Counted from the stretch's first letter, positions 8,215-18,089 are shown. The stretch: 64,000 bases of DNA from Saprospirales bacterium GYS_P2D (GCA_009833045.1 WUUP01000002.1:1-64000), one strand, 5' to 3'. The notes: generated from the sequence alone by a model not told the origin. Program-made: numbers and translations.

Positions 8215-8505
8215 ATGGCAAAGGCAAAACCAACTATTGAGATAGCAGGTACATCGTATCCATTAAGTTTGGGATTCAGATGTACTCGATACTTTGAGGA
8301 GATACACGGGATACCGCTGTCACAGGTCAATAAAGGCATAGTATCATATGTGAGATACATGCACAGTGCGATAGTGGCAGGCGGTACAGATATCAGTTTT
8401 GATGAGCTGAGTGATCAGCTGGATCAGGATAAGCGAGACTATACGGTCATCGTTAGGGAGTTTGACGAGATGGTAGCCGCTCATGCTGATAAAAAAAAGG
8501 AGTAG
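8215..8505 (+). CDS. Tail assembly chaperone, short form (G-like)
   Basis: This 96-residue form is read when no frameshift occurs, ending at the TAG at 8503-8505. It is the counterpart of lambda gpG, with a helical region (LSLGFRCTRYFEEIHG) typical of tail chaperones. The gene ends in an A-rich heptamer that allows a -1 shift into the frame of the extended form. Chaperones of this type coat the tape measure and are not part of the virion. Confidence 0.75.
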   Translation: MAKAKPTIEIAGTSYPLSLGFRCTRYFEEIHGIPLSQVNKGIVSYVRYMHSAIVAGGTDISFDELSDQLDQDKRDYTVIVREFDEMVAAHADKKKE

Positions 8506-8873
8506 AGAGTGATCAGCTACGATCAGTAGCCTATCGAGCAGGTATATCTATCACAGAGCTATATGAGGCTGACTATGATGATATCCTCGCTCGTATAGAT
8601 GCCTATCGAGATCGGATAGCTGATGAGCGAGCGCAGCGACATGAGACCTATGAGGTCATGCGTATCATCGGCTGGAAGATACTGAGAGCGCTGGGAGCTG
8701 ACTATAGTGGTCCCGAGGATGTGATAGGCTTCACATGGGATGATCAGCGACAGGAGGCGGGCACAGCGCAGCGTGGAGATAGAGAGATCGATGTGATGAA
8801 GATGGCAGAGGCGCTCTCTCGAGAGCTGGGAGTACCCCTGCAGCGGATTAGTAAAGAATCAGAAGAAGAATAA
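8215..8873 (+). CDS. Tail assembly chaperone, frameshifted form (GT-like)
   Basis: A -1 shift at A-AAA-AAG (8493-8499) joins 95 codons of the short form to 124 codons in the other frame, giving about 219 residues. The second frame has no stop from 8499 to 8873 but has no early ATG, so fusion is the natural reading. It includes a helix-rich acidic C-terminus (MAEALSRELGVPLQRIS). The tape measure starts four bases later. The open frame and heptamer are visible; efficiency is not. Confidence 0.75.
8493..8499 (+). other. Ribosomal -1 frameshift site
   Basis: A-AAA-AAG in the zero frame fits the X-XXY-YYZ slippery pattern. A hairpin, GCTAC/GTAGC at 8516-8520 and 8526-8530, follows 16 bases downstream; that is farther than the usual 5-9 bases, so it may not be the stimulator. 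Confidence 0.75.
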
Positions 8874-8876
8874 GAC

Positions 8877-11387
8877 ATGCCCAGCATAGGTGAGCTTTTT
8901 GTAGATATAGACGCTCGGATCGACGGATTCGTCAGAGGGCTGCGAGGTGCTGAGCAGATCAGTGAGCGAGCAGAGGCTACTATACTACAGTCGGCTGATG
9001 CTATCGCTGATGGAGTGGAGGCCGCTATGGATCGAGGCGGTAGATCCAGTGAGCGCTTGAGTCGAGGAGTGTCTACAGCAGAGACAGGATTCAGAGGGCT
9101 GAGAGATATCCTCGATGCTACTGATCTCGGTGGTCCCTTCGCTGATGCGCTGGGTACCGTCACAGATCTGGCAGGCGGTCTCGGCGATCTCATAGATGTA
9201 GGCTCGGAGGTACTACCCGGCATGGGTCGTATCGGGGATAGCATCAAGGGCATAGGGGCTAAAGGTATGCCAGCACTGACGGCAGTACGTGGAGCGCTGG
9301 GAGCGATACTCGGACCCGTAGCACTCATAGGAGCTGCCGCCCTCGCAGCTGGTACGCTCATATACACCCACTTTGATAAGGCCGTACAGATCGGTACGAG
9401 ACTGGCTAATACCTTCGTCGAGGCGTACAATGGATCCTCACAGCTCCGCATAGGCATCGAGGCGGTAGTCACTCCGCTCAATGTGCTGAAGAATGTAGGA
9501 GAGGCGGTATTCAATACTTTCAAGATCCTATTCTCCGGTATCGGCGATGGCATACGGGCGCTACTATCTGGCGATCTATCGGGTATCGGCGATGCATTCC
9601 GTACGGCATTTGCCGCTGCAGGGCTGGAGGCGGTCGAGGCGGGGCGCAATATACAGTCCTCTGTAGCTGATGGGCTCAAGCGTGCCTCGGGAGCGGATCC
9701 GCTATCGCTGGTCACTGAGGATGACGTAGCGAATACCCTATCTGTAGTCAAGACGGTAGGAGATAAGATATCAGGATTTCTCGGAGGGATATCATTTTCT
9801 ACGCCGCAGTCATTCAGCGATCTACAGGATGAGATCCGAGAGACTCGGGAGCTACTCGGAGAGCAGCTATTCGCTGGCAATATCCAGGGGGCGGAGCAGA
9901 CCACACAGCGCCTACAGGAGCTCGAGCGACAATATGAGCGTGTCAATGATCAGATAGCCGCCGTAGGAATCAATGCGCCTACCTCCTACGCACGACTCAA
10001 TGATGAGATCAGTAAGAGTAAGGAGCTATTTCAGAGCCAGTTCCTGGAGGGTAATCGACTCGGAGCGTCTGCCACAGCAGATACTATCAGAGTACTGACT
10101 CGTAGGCTCACAGAGGTAGATGAGGCGCTGCAGGACATCACAGCGAGTGCTACACCTCCTTTTGACCTGCTCAATGAAAAGATAAACGAGACCAGCGACC
10201 TACTACAAAACCAACTACTCGCAGGCGATCTACAGGGCGCAGAGCAGACATTCGCTACGCTACAGGCGCTACAGGCGGAGCTGGCAGAAGTAGAGAACCG
10301 TATCAACTCGCTCAATAGTGGAGGTACATCTACTCGACGAGAGACCGTAGAGGTGCAGACGATCCAGTCAGGAGCGGAACGACTGGCAGCAGGGGACTTT
10401 GGTCCTATAGAGATAGAGACCCGTCATGATCAGGTACAGGAGGCCGCCGCCGCTATCGCACGACTCAGAGAGGAGCTCGGCTCAGTACAGAGTGTAGAGG
10501 CTTTTGATCGTATCAATGCAGAGATAGCGGACCATCAGGCGGTCATAGATGCTTTTGCTACTAAGGCTCCACAGAGCTTTGCATCAGCCTTTGATCAGAT
10601 CACCAGCTATGGACAGGGATTCGCTACGGATCTGGGTAATCTCGGAGCTAATATATCAGACAGCCTCGCTAATGCTGCAGCATCATTTGATGTATTCGAG
10701 TGGGTAGGTAGTTTTGGAGAGGCCAGAGATGAGATCGCAGCGATCAATGATGAGATAGCCGCCGCTCAGGAGGTGCTACAGGATGAGGATGCCTCCAATG
10801 AGGAGCGAGATGCCGCTCGTGAAAAAATAAAACTGCTCAAAGAAGAAAGAAAAGAACAAGAAAAAAAGGCCAATGTCCTCATCTCTACCAGCAAGGCGAT
10901 AGGTAAGACCGTAGTAGCAGAGGCTAAGCAGCTCATCAAGGCGAATATAGCAGGAGCTCTATCTGCAGCGATCAAGAGTGCAGCAGGGCTGCCTTTCCCA
11001 GCTAACATAGGAGCTGGAGCAGTAGCATTCGCTCAGTACTTAGCGCTCGGATCTCGTATACCTAAGCTCCGACACGGGGGCTATGCATCAGGAGATAGCA
11101 TCGTCAATGTAGGAGAGTATGAAGGGGCTAATGTAAATCCAGAGGTGATCACTCCGCTCAATCGGCTACAGTCAGACATCAAGGCAGTAGTAGAGCCGGT
11201 CATCAGTCATAGCGTACAGGCGCTCAGTGCTCAGCAGCCAGCGGCTCCATCATCGACGCAGGTAGTAGTAGAGACGGGCGGTGAGATATCTACGACCATC
11301 ACAGGAGAGGATATCGTACTATCACTGATCCCTACTATACAGCGGCTCACTCGATCACTCGGCTATAATCCCTTAATCACTTCCTGA
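8877..11387 (+). CDS. Tail tape measure protein
   Basis: This 836-residue protein sets tail length and is ejected during infection. It contains a hydrophobic stretch near residues 140-165, long coiled-coil helices, and the C-terminal HGGYASGDSIVNVGEYEG type motif common in tape measures. Residues 309-367, 368-425 and 426 to about 480 are three tandem repeats of about 58 residues (QLLAGDLQGAEQT-like core). Its length implies a tail of roughly 125 nm by the usual scale of about 1.5 angstrom per residue, which is inference. It abuts the hub gene with a one-base overlap. Confidence 0.88.
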   Translation: MPSIGELFVDIDARIDGFVRGLRGAEQISERAEATILQSADAIADGVEAAMDRGGRSSERLSRGVSTAETGFRGLRDILDATDLGGPFADALGTVTDLAGGLGDLIDVGSEVLPGMGRIGDSIKGIGAKGMPALTAVRGALGAILGPVALIGAAALAAGTLIYTHFDKAVQIGTRLANTFVEAYNGSSQLRIGIEAVVTPLNVLKNVGEAVFNTFKILFSGIGDGIRALLSGDLSGIGDAFRTAFAAAGLEAVEAGRNIQSSVADGLKRASGADPLSLVTEDDVANTLSVVKTVGDKISGFLGGISFSTPQSFSDLQDEIRETRELLGEQLFAGNIQGAEQTTQRLQELERQYERVNDQIAAVGINAPTSYARLNDEISKSKELFQSQFLEGNRLGASATADTIRVLTRRLTEVDEALQDITASATPPFDLLNEKINETSDLLQNQLLAGDLQGAEQTFATLQALQAELAEVENRINSLNSGGTSTRRETVEVQTIQSGAERLAAGDFGPIEIETRHDQVQEAAAAIARLREELGSVQSVEAFDRINAEIADHQAVIDAFATKAPQSFASAFDQITSYGQGFATDLGNLGANISDSLANAAASFDVFEWVGSFGEARDEIAAINDEIAAAQEVLQDEDASNEERDAAREKIKLLKEERKEQEKKANVLISTSKAIGKTVVAEAKQLIKANIAGALSAAIKSAAGLPFPANIGAGAVAFAQYLALGSRIPKLRHGGYASGDSIVNVGEYEGANVNPEVITPLNRLQSDIKAVVEPVISHSVQALSAQQPAAPSSTQVVVETGGEISTTITGEDIVLSLIPTIQRLTRSLGYNPLITS

Positions 11388-13762
11388 TGGCGCTACGCAT
11401 AGCAGGAGAGACATATGACAACAATGGATGGCTACATCGAGTAGAGATACATGATAGTGAGCTGGGAGCGGATACTACGGATGAGTATATCATCAAGGGA
11501 ATGCCCTCCAGATCATACGCAGGCAGGAGTAAGGATATATACGACTATCTGAAGCCCTCGACGCTGACATGGGCTATAGAGGTATCTCCATCGAGCCCAG
11601 CAGCGGCATTCGTCGCAGACTACATCTCTAATGCTGATGAGAATAGGTATCATGTAAAGTGGTATATGTCAAATGTGCTACGCATGAGAGGCTACCTCGA
11701 GATCGAGCAGAGTAGCATACCTCTCAAGAGTGATAGTACTTATAACTTTTCCCTCAAAGCGACTGACCGACTGGGCAAACTGGACAACTATGAGTATATC
11801 CCTCCTGATCTCAATATCGTGTCTAATGCTACGAGCAAGGTATCTCACCTCATCAATGCGCTCAATCATATCGGCGTAGGGGATCTCTACGGAGATGCTG
11901 AGGATCTACTCGTAGTGCGCTCGACTTTTCATGAGTCACAGATGGGTGATCCGCTGGGTAAGGACTTTTTGAGGCATGAGTATCTGGACTATAGAGCATT
12001 CGCTGAGGAGGTAGAGCAGATAGAACTGGATGATAATAGCACTTTTGGCGATGTATTCACTCATAGTCTCGGAGGCGCTACGACTGTACCGGGCACCTGT
12101 AGGACGGTGATCAAGCGGATAGCCGAAGAGGGGAATATGCAGGTATGGCATGACTTCGGTAGATACTACTGCGTCAATAAACGAGTATTCACTCAGCCGA
12201 ATGCGACGGCAGCCTATCGCTATGCTAAGACTAAGGTATATAATGGGACCACTACGGTCGGCAATACCCTCACTATCGGAGGGCTACAGGTCAATCATAC
12301 GGGTCACTACTTCTATGAGAAGAGTGGCAATATATCATTCGTATCACCTGTCAAGGTGGTCCAGATCGATCATCAGATAGGTAGCGAAAATAATAAGATA
12401 GTAGGTGCTGAGTGGAATCTCGAAAACTCAGGGAATCTATCTGACTCATTCGGAGATATAGACAATAGTGGAGACGCTCGAGTACATGCTCGATTCATCT
12501 TTGACTGTGCGCTACTATGGAATAGTGTCCCGACTATTTATGGTGTATATAGGAGACGATTCAAGTTTAATGTAGTCATAAAGATAGGCGACTACTATCT
12601 CAAGCGACATGCTACGCTGACAGGGCAGGATAGTATAGAGTATGGTAATAATGAGTGGACTACATCATTCAACGTAGTACAGGTCATCACTAATAATCTG
12701 CAGCTGCAAGGTACATTTAATCCTGATCTGCCTAATCAGCTGGAGCACATCCTCGATATAGAGAGCGAAGATCCGATACCAGACAGTGGTCCGCTCATCG
12801 TAGGCGTCTCTATGCCTGCTGTGGTCTACTATGACGGTAGTAGTGAGCAGGCGGAGATACATAGCGGAGGACTACTACAGGGCGGTAAATATAAGATCGA
12901 CTGGTATAGTGCTGATAACTTTATCAAGATCATCTCTGATGAGACGGATGATAATCAGGACGCTCGCCGATTCATCCGGCATACGATCAGTGTCAATGAT
13001 AATAATACTGAGGTGGTCAAACGAGAGCTACATTATGGAGATGATCCAAGTAGTAATAGCTTTAACCGGATACAGATATCTCCATCAGGGAATGGGATCG
13101 ACCTGGTCGATGCGCAGGGCGTCTGGTCCTACAATGGTCTTGGCCCTACCTATAGCTATGGCGAGCTGCTCGGTATAGATATGGCGGCGCTACGTGCGGA
13201 TCTACTGCAGGTATTGATGGGCGTCAAGCTCCGGAGTAATACGGATTTTGTCAGAGTAGATACTCGTCTCGACTATCAGGGTAAGAGCTACCTGATGATC
13301 AATATGCGAGAAGATACTAAGACTAATCACATCACTGGTGAGTGGATACAGATCAGAGACGGTGGCAGCTCTAAGTCTACGATCAAGACTAAGAAGTATA
13401 AACCGACTAAAGCTATCGATCCTGACAGTACAGTGCTGGATGGTCCTGCTAATACGCCCGTGGGCGACATCGTCAGTGGCTCATCCGATAAGCCAAAGGT
13501 GCATTTCGTCACAGGTATCACTACCGACTACATCGATATCCCTACTACTGTGGGATATCTGCCTAATCCTGCTGAGCATACTCCTGCTGAGATGATGTAT
13601 AAGCTGAGGGGCACTATGAAAGGATCTGGGAATCTCATATATCGAGAGACGCTGGTCCATCCCTCGCATATCAATATAACAGTGAGCGACACCACTAATA
13701 GGATACAGCTCTACAGAGCGGCGAAAGCTACAGACGAGTTTTTCATCTCATTCATCGAGTAA
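11387..13762 (+). CDS. Tail tip / hub protein
   Basis: A 791-residue protein directly after the tape measure, where siphoviruses encode distal tail and hub proteins. It is beta-rich, starts with short strands resembling a distal-tail barrel and has no catalytic motif that I recognise. It is presumably the baseplate hub on which the fibres sit. No signal peptide is present, unlike the genes that follow. Exact family is uncertain. Confidence 0.6.
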   Translation: MALRIAGETYDNNGWLHRVEIHDSELGADTTDEYIIKGMPSRSYAGRSKDIYDYLKPSTLTWAIEVSPSSPAAAFVADYISNADENRYHVKWYMSNVLRMRGYLEIEQSSIPLKSDSTYNFSLKATDRLGKLDNYEYIPPDLNIVSNATSKVSHLINALNHIGVGDLYGDAEDLLVVRSTFHESQMGDPLGKDFLRHEYLDYRAFAEEVEQIELDDNSTFGDVFTHSLGGATTVPGTCRTVIKRIAEEGNMQVWHDFGRYYCVNKRVFTQPNATAAYRYAKTKVYNGTTTVGNTLTIGGLQVNHTGHYFYEKSGNISFVSPVKVVQIDHQIGSENNKIVGAEWNLENSGNLSDSFGDIDNSGDARVHARFIFDCALLWNSVPTIYGVYRRRFKFNVVIKIGDYYLKRHATLTGQDSIEYGNNEWTTSFNVVQVITNNLQLQGTFNPDLPNQLEHILDIESEDPIPDSGPLIVGVSMPAVVYYDGSSEQAEIHSGGLLQGGKYKIDWYSADNFIKIISDETDDNQDARRFIRHTISVNDNNTEVVKRELHYGDDPSSNSFNRIQISPSGNGIDLVDAQGVWSYNGLGPTYSYGELLGIDMAALRADLLQVLMGVKLRSNTDFVRVDTRLDYQGKSYLMINMREDTKTNHITGEWIQIRDGGSSKSTIKTKKYKPTKAIDPDSTVLDGPANTPVGDIVSGSSDKPKVHFVTGITTDYIDIPTTVGYLPNPAEHTPAEMMYKLRGTMKGSGNLIYRETLVHPSHINITVSDTTNRIQLYRAAKATDEFFISFIE

Positions 13763-13763
13763 T

Positions 13764-13892
13764 ATGGCTAATCACTGCATATACATCACCTGTGAGGACT
13801 GTGGCGAGGAGTACTGCGTCAGATGCGAAGGGCACATCTGTATGTTACCCGAGGTCACGTCATCAGGAGCGCCAGAGTCGGATATTGAATAG
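13764..13892 (+). CDS. 42-residue Cys-rich microprotein
   Basis: An ATG two bases after the hub stop opens a 42-codon frame ending TAG. It encodes cysteines spaced as C-x4-C-x2-C and C-x2-C-x4-C (residues 5, 10, 13, 18, 21, 26), suggesting one small zinc-binding unit. The C-terminus is acidic. It is too short for most gene finders. The tight spacing supports translation, but no homologue is known to me. Confidence 0.45.
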   Translation: MANHCIYITCEDCGEEYCVRCEGHICMLPEVTSSGAPESDIE

Positions 13893-13921
13893 ACAAAACC
13901 CTATACACACAAGGCATATCA

Positions 13922-14527
13922 ATGAATATACGAGGCATTATTCTCAAGTTGGTACTATTGGTCTGGCTGAGCGATGGCTACAGTCAGACCTATCTCTCAG
14001 ATCTCGAGTGGGCGCCCGGTCAAGGCTACCTCATCGGATCTGGAGTCAATGGCGAGCCGATCTACATACATGAAGATAGCGTCTCAAGTGATGCTCTCGT
14101 CCAGATCCTCAATCCCACAGACACAACCTTAAATTTCCTCAATACAAAAGACGGAGTAGTAGAGGTGGTCTGGTCGGTCGATGACTTCATCATCACGGGC
14201 GATATGACGCCTACCTTCTACAGGTCAGGAGATACGCTATGTATCACGAATGGTGCGGATAACATGTGGAGCTGCGTAGATGTGAGAGAGTTTGAGTCAC
14301 TGGATGTATCGGACTATGATGAGATCGTACTGACGGGCGTAGATACGTGGAGTCCTACGGTCGATGAGTTTAAAGACAACGAAAAGAATCACACGCTCAC
14401 GATGAATGGAGTCGTAATGAAGAAGGTGGTGACACCTTCGCATATTAATGAATATAAAATAACAGGATCAACAATATTTTTCTATGAGAATCTTAATAAC
14501 GATAGGGTGGTGTATCGCTCTCATTAG
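13922..14527 (+). CDS. Fibre-region protein with signal peptide
   Basis: A 201-residue protein whose first 22 residues form a Sec signal (MNIRGIILKLVLLVWLSDGY then SQ). The rest is beta-rich. It contains DTTLNFLNTKDGVVEVVW (residues about 68-85), which recurs in the 844-residue protein downstream, so the two share a module. It overlaps the next gene by 44 bases. Export of a tail-region protein is unusual. A C-terminal histidine ends the frame. Confidence 0.6.
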   Translation: MNIRGIILKLVLLVWLSDGYSQTYLSDLEWAPGQGYLIGSGVNGEPIYIHEDSVSSDALVQILNPTDTTLNFLNTKDGVVEVVWSVDDFIITGDMTPTFYRSGDTLCITNGADNMWSCVDVREFESLDVSDYDEIVLTGVDTWSPTVDEFKDNEKNHTLTMNGVVMKKVVTPSHINEYKITGSTIFFYENLNNDRVVYRSH

Positions 14528-15380
14528 TGGGCTATCGGCTCAAGATGTGACGCACAGGATCATACTACGAGGTAATGGCTCAGTGCTATCCGATAGTGTA
14601 ACTGCAAGTAAGCAGTACGCCGATGGATTATTCGATAATGCTATCAATGCTATCAGAGATACGGCTACAGTGCTCAGAGCAGAGGAGAGCGATGATCAGA
14701 CGATAGATGAGTTTTCGCTGAGTGGTAATACACTGAGTCTTTCGCTTGAGGATGATGGGGAGGCAGCTCAGACGGTAGATTTGTCAATTTTCAATAACAA
14801 TATTGGTAACGCAGATCAGGTGCTATTAGAAGAGCGAACAATTTCATTAAATAACAACCCTCTTAATTATGAGTCTATTTCATCGGTAGATATGAGATAT
14901 GATGCGTCTATAGGATCGGGTAATATCCCATTATTTGACTTATCATTTCGCAATGATAATTTCATAGCGAACGAAAATATAGCCCAATTATCGATACAGA
15001 CTGATGATAGTAGGCGGAATGGGCGATTTGTTTTTAAGACAGGAGATGGAGGTGTGTTGTCAGATGTATTAACTATTGATAGGCGCAAACGTGTTGGAAT
15101 TAATACTACAGAGCCGGGCCAGTCTTTAGATATAGCAGAAGGAACGATAAGGCTACAAGAGTTTGGCGCTGGGACGGAAATAGGACCGTATACATATCTA
15201 CTCGGAGTAGAAGCAGACGGCGATGTGATAGAAGTATCAGAAGCCACAATCGGCTACGTATCGCCTCCTGCATCATCATCATCGACATGTACGGCAGGTC
15301 AGTGGTCGTATGATTCGACGCATAGTTTCAGGTGTATAGCGACAAATACATGGAGAAGAGTAGCGCACTCATCATGGTAG
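14484..15380 (+). CDS. Fibre-region protein with signal peptide and host-like C-terminal domain
   Basis: A 298-residue protein with a signal peptide ending in LSAQ (about residue 20). Residues about 45-95 have a helical DTATVLRAEES region and a short IxLSxSGNxL linker as found in other Bacteroidota fibres. Residues about 180-235 contain RVGINTTEPGQSLDIAEG, a motif of Bacteroidota surface and trimeric fibre proteins. Base use is A+T-richer from about 14,770 to 15,170 than around it, which points to domain exchange. The start overlaps the previous gene. Confidence 0.6.
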   Translation: MRILITIGWCIALISGLSAQDVTHRIILRGNGSVLSDSVTASKQYADGLFDNAINAIRDTATVLRAEESDDQTIDEFSLSGNTLSLSLEDDGEAAQTVDLSIFNNNIGNADQVLLEERTISLNNNPLNYESISSVDMRYDASIGSGNIPLFDLSFRNDNFIANENIAQLSIQTDDSRRNGRFVFKTGDGGVLSDVLTIDRRKRVGINTTEPGQSLDIAEGTIRLQEFGAGTEIGPYTYLLGVEADGDVIEVSEATIGYVSPPASSSSTCTAGQWSYDSTHSFRCIATNTWRRVAHSSW

Positions 15381-17884
15381 TACGGGTCATAGTCATATTA
15401 TCCCTATTCGCTACAGCGATGAGCGCTCAGGGTGTCAAGCCTAAGCAGTCACAGAATGCACCTGCGGGGTATCATATATGGGGATCAGACAGCACGGGCA
15501 GATATCAGCATCGAGAGATCAATGAGCTGATCAAAGCGGACACACTCATAGGACGTACCGACACGCTCAATGATCTGGTGATACAGATAGGAGATACTAC
15601 ATACATATTCGACTTCTCTATAGAAGGGAGCGACTATCTGGCTACTGGTACGGATAATCAGCAGATCGAGTATAGCGTATCACTCGACCGTATCACTCTC
15701 GAAGATGGGGGCTTGATATACCTACCTCATAGGGATAGTATCATGGCACATCGTCAGATCATCAATGCACTGACGGATAGCATTAATGCTCATAGGGTAG
15801 ATATAGAGGCGCACTATGCAGCGCTGGTAGCAGATATAGCGACTAATGCGAGTGATATCAGTGCTAATGAGACGGCTATCAATGCTCATATAGCATCCGA
15901 TCAGGACACCGATCCTACTAATGAGATACAAGACCTCAGCGGCATACGAGACAGTATAGCAGCAAATGTAGACACCCTATCGAGCCATCTCACGAGGCTG
16001 AATGAGTATAGAGACAGTATAGATAGCTACGATACTCGTATCACTCAGAATGCAGATGATATAGCCGCTATCGACATTAATGATGCTGACAATGACCCTA
16101 CTAATGAGCTATATGATGATACTGAGCTAAGAGACTCTATAGGAGCACACAGGACTTCTATAGACAGTAATACGGCTGCGATCAATGCTATCGATATTAA
16201 CGATGCTGATAGCGATCCTCAAAACGAGCTAATCACTATCAATCAAGTCAATGATACTACGCTCAATATACTCAATACCTTACAGGGGGTCGTGCAAGTA
16301 GTCTGGGAGCTACAGCCCGACACGGTAGACGTGCTACAGCTCGGTGATGGTGATGAGCAGCAGATCAGCTACAGTCATGCGAATGATCAAATACTACTCG
16401 AAAGAGGGGGCGTGATAGACCTTCCCTATCTGGACAGTATAGCAGGACTCCGTACAGGGATAAATACTAATGCAAGCGATATCACTCAAAATGCTACTGA
16501 CATAGCTCAAAACGCTGCGGATATAGCAGCTATCGATATTAATGATGCTGACAATGATCCGACTAATGAGATACAGTCTATCAGCCGCTCAGGAAATACT
16601 ATATCAATATCAGATGATGCAAGCACAGTAGATCTATCGCCCTATCTCGATAATACGGACGCTCAGGATCTAAGTCTCAGTGGCAATACGCTCTCACTCA
16701 CAGGTGATGCAAGCACGGTAGACCTTAGCGCATACCTTGATGATACCGATACGGACACACAGCTATCACAGGAGCAAGTACAGGACTATGTAGGGTCGAT
16801 GGTAGCGGGTAATACTGAGACTCGCATAGCAGTGACATATGATGATGCTGCTAATGAGTTTGACTTCGTAGTAGATGATATGACCTATGATGACTCTGAG
16901 TTGAGAGATAGTATAGATGAGCATCGCACTAATATCAATGATATATACTCTCAGATAGACGGATTTGACTTCTCAGATGATGATAGCGATAGTACTAATG
17001 AGCTAAGCACGTACTACGGTCGCAGTGTGATAGGTGATGAGATCGAGATATGGGTAGAGAATGCAGGAAGTTATGACCTTGATAGCGCTTATGTGACACT
17101 ATCTACTCTTAATAACTATCTCGATGCTGACAGTGCGGAGATTCATCAGATATTGATAGACTCTATTAATAATGTGACAGGGATTTTTTATGTGGATTCG
17201 CTGGGATATCGAGCAGATGAGTTTATTGGTATAGGGAGGGCATCAGTCAATAACTATAGCTTAGCTGCTGATCTTATTCTTGCAAACAGGATAGATGTTT
17301 CGAGTGTCAATCTTGGGCAGGTGAATATAGTACAGGGGTTTGAGCTGGATGGGGCTCCTACCTATCAGTCAAAGTACTTGATCAATCTATTGGCCGATAA
17401 GGTGGTAGTCGATGAGCTAAGAGCTACATCACTGTATTCAGGCATGCTCAGATCTGACGCATCTGGCAATATATCCAGCACTGCCCTACCCCCGACATTC
17501 TCAGAGATGAGGACAGAGATCAGCGATAGTATAGCGGCTATACCCGTCACGCCTATCGGGCAGATACTCACAGAAGATGCAGCGCTCTCAGGGGCTAAGA
17601 CCTATAGTAAACTGCCAGCCGCAAAAGAGCATATCAATAGACAGCCAGACGAGATGAACTGCTATGGCGAAGTAGCAGCGAGTAGCTCAGTACAGGTGAC
17701 GATACGACTCTATGATGAGGCAGGTACTCAGAGAGGCTTTGTATCTACTAATCTCACTACAGATATATCTCATGTAGATATCAGCACACTACCGACGATT
17801 GACGAGTATGACTACTTCCAGTTTAGCTCAGCCAATCCTACGGGTACGGTAGATTATATGACTTGCAATATTGAATTTGAATAA
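15350..17884 (+). CDS. Large repetitive fibre with signal peptide
   Basis: An 844-residue protein. I prefer the ATG at 15350 over 15332. A hydrophobic signal ends in AMSAQ. The central part repeats NDADxDPTNE and related units (for example near nt 16,076, 16,194 and 16,536) separated by DITQNATDI helical segments. This resembles trimeric coiled-coil and beta-prism fibres. A DTTLNILNTLQGVVQVVW block near nt 16,253 matches the protein at 13922. The C-terminal 90 residues form a beta-rich head. Receptor binding is inference. Confidence 0.7.
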   Translation: MEKSSALIMVVRVIVILSLFATAMSAQGVKPKQSQNAPAGYHIWGSDSTGRYQHREINELIKADTLIGRTDTLNDLVIQIGDTTYIFDFSIEGSDYLATGTDNQQIEYSVSLDRITLEDGGLIYLPHRDSIMAHRQIINALTDSINAHRVDIEAHYAALVADIATNASDISANETAINAHIASDQDTDPTNEIQDLSGIRDSIAANVDTLSSHLTRLNEYRDSIDSYDTRITQNADDIAAIDINDADNDPTNELYDDTELRDSIGAHRTSIDSNTAAINAIDINDADSDPQNELITINQVNDTTLNILNTLQGVVQVVWELQPDTVDVLQLGDGDEQQISYSHANDQILLERGGVIDLPYLDSIAGLRTGINTNASDITQNATDIAQNAADIAAIDINDADNDPTNEIQSISRSGNTISISDDASTVDLSPYLDNTDAQDLSLSGNTLSLTGDASTVDLSAYLDDTDTDTQLSQEQVQDYVGSMVAGNTETRIAVTYDDAANEFDFVVDDMTYDDSELRDSIDEHRTNINDIYSQIDGFDFSDDDSDSTNELSTYYGRSVIGDEIEIWVENAGSYDLDSAYVTLSTLNNYLDADSAEIHQILIDSINNVTGIFYVDSLGYRADEFIGIGRASVNNYSLAADLILANRIDVSSVNLGQVNIVQGFELDGAPTYQSKYLINLLADKVVVDELRATSLYSGMLRSDASGNISSTALPPTFSEMRTEISDSIAAIPVTPIGQILTEDAALSGAKTYSKLPAAKEHINRQPDEMNCYGEVAASSSVQVTIRLYDEAGTQRGFVSTNLTTDISHVDISTLPTIDEYDYFQFSSANPTGTVDYMTCNIEFE

Positions 17885-17888
17885 AACT

Positions 17889-18089
17889 ATGAGAAATATT
17901 AATGAATATATGTTTGAGGCAGTAGGCGTATCGGTGTCATTGACCGCTATGATGCTTTGTTTCACAGATGCTTATATCTGCGATATGGGTAAGTACAAGA
18001 ATGAAGTTTTCGCATTGATCATGTTTGGGCCATTGTGCGTATTAGGCATGATATATTTCATAGGGATTTTTCAAAAAAGCAAATTATGA
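17889..18089 (+). CDS. Small two-helix membrane protein
   Basis: A 66-residue protein with two hydrophobic segments and a short charged C-terminus (IFQKSKL). I chose the ATG at 17889, five bases after the fibre stop. Its N-terminus M-R-N-I-N-E-Y resembles M-K-N-L-D-E-Y of the next protein, suggesting shared ancestry of the leader. ATGA overlap couples it to the next gene. A holin-like or anchor role is possible. Confidence 0.5.
   Translation: MRNINEYMFEAVGVSVSLTAMMLCFTDAYICDMGKYKNEVFALIMFGPLCVLGMIYFIGIFQKSKL

Noticed and set aside
8744-9946. 400-codon antisense frame opposite the tape measure
   Set aside because: Its product is Ser/Arg/Pro-rich and without domains, as expected from the reverse of a helical coding gene with biased codons. 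The sense frame is a clear tape measure.
2172-13762. Contractile injection system or myovirus tail
   Set aside because: No sheath, baseplate wedge or AAA+ ATPase genes are present; the order fits a long non-contractile tail.
13792-14073. 93-codon frame over the start of the fibre block
   Set aside because: It overlaps the microprotein and the signal-bearing gene in another frame and has no features of its own.
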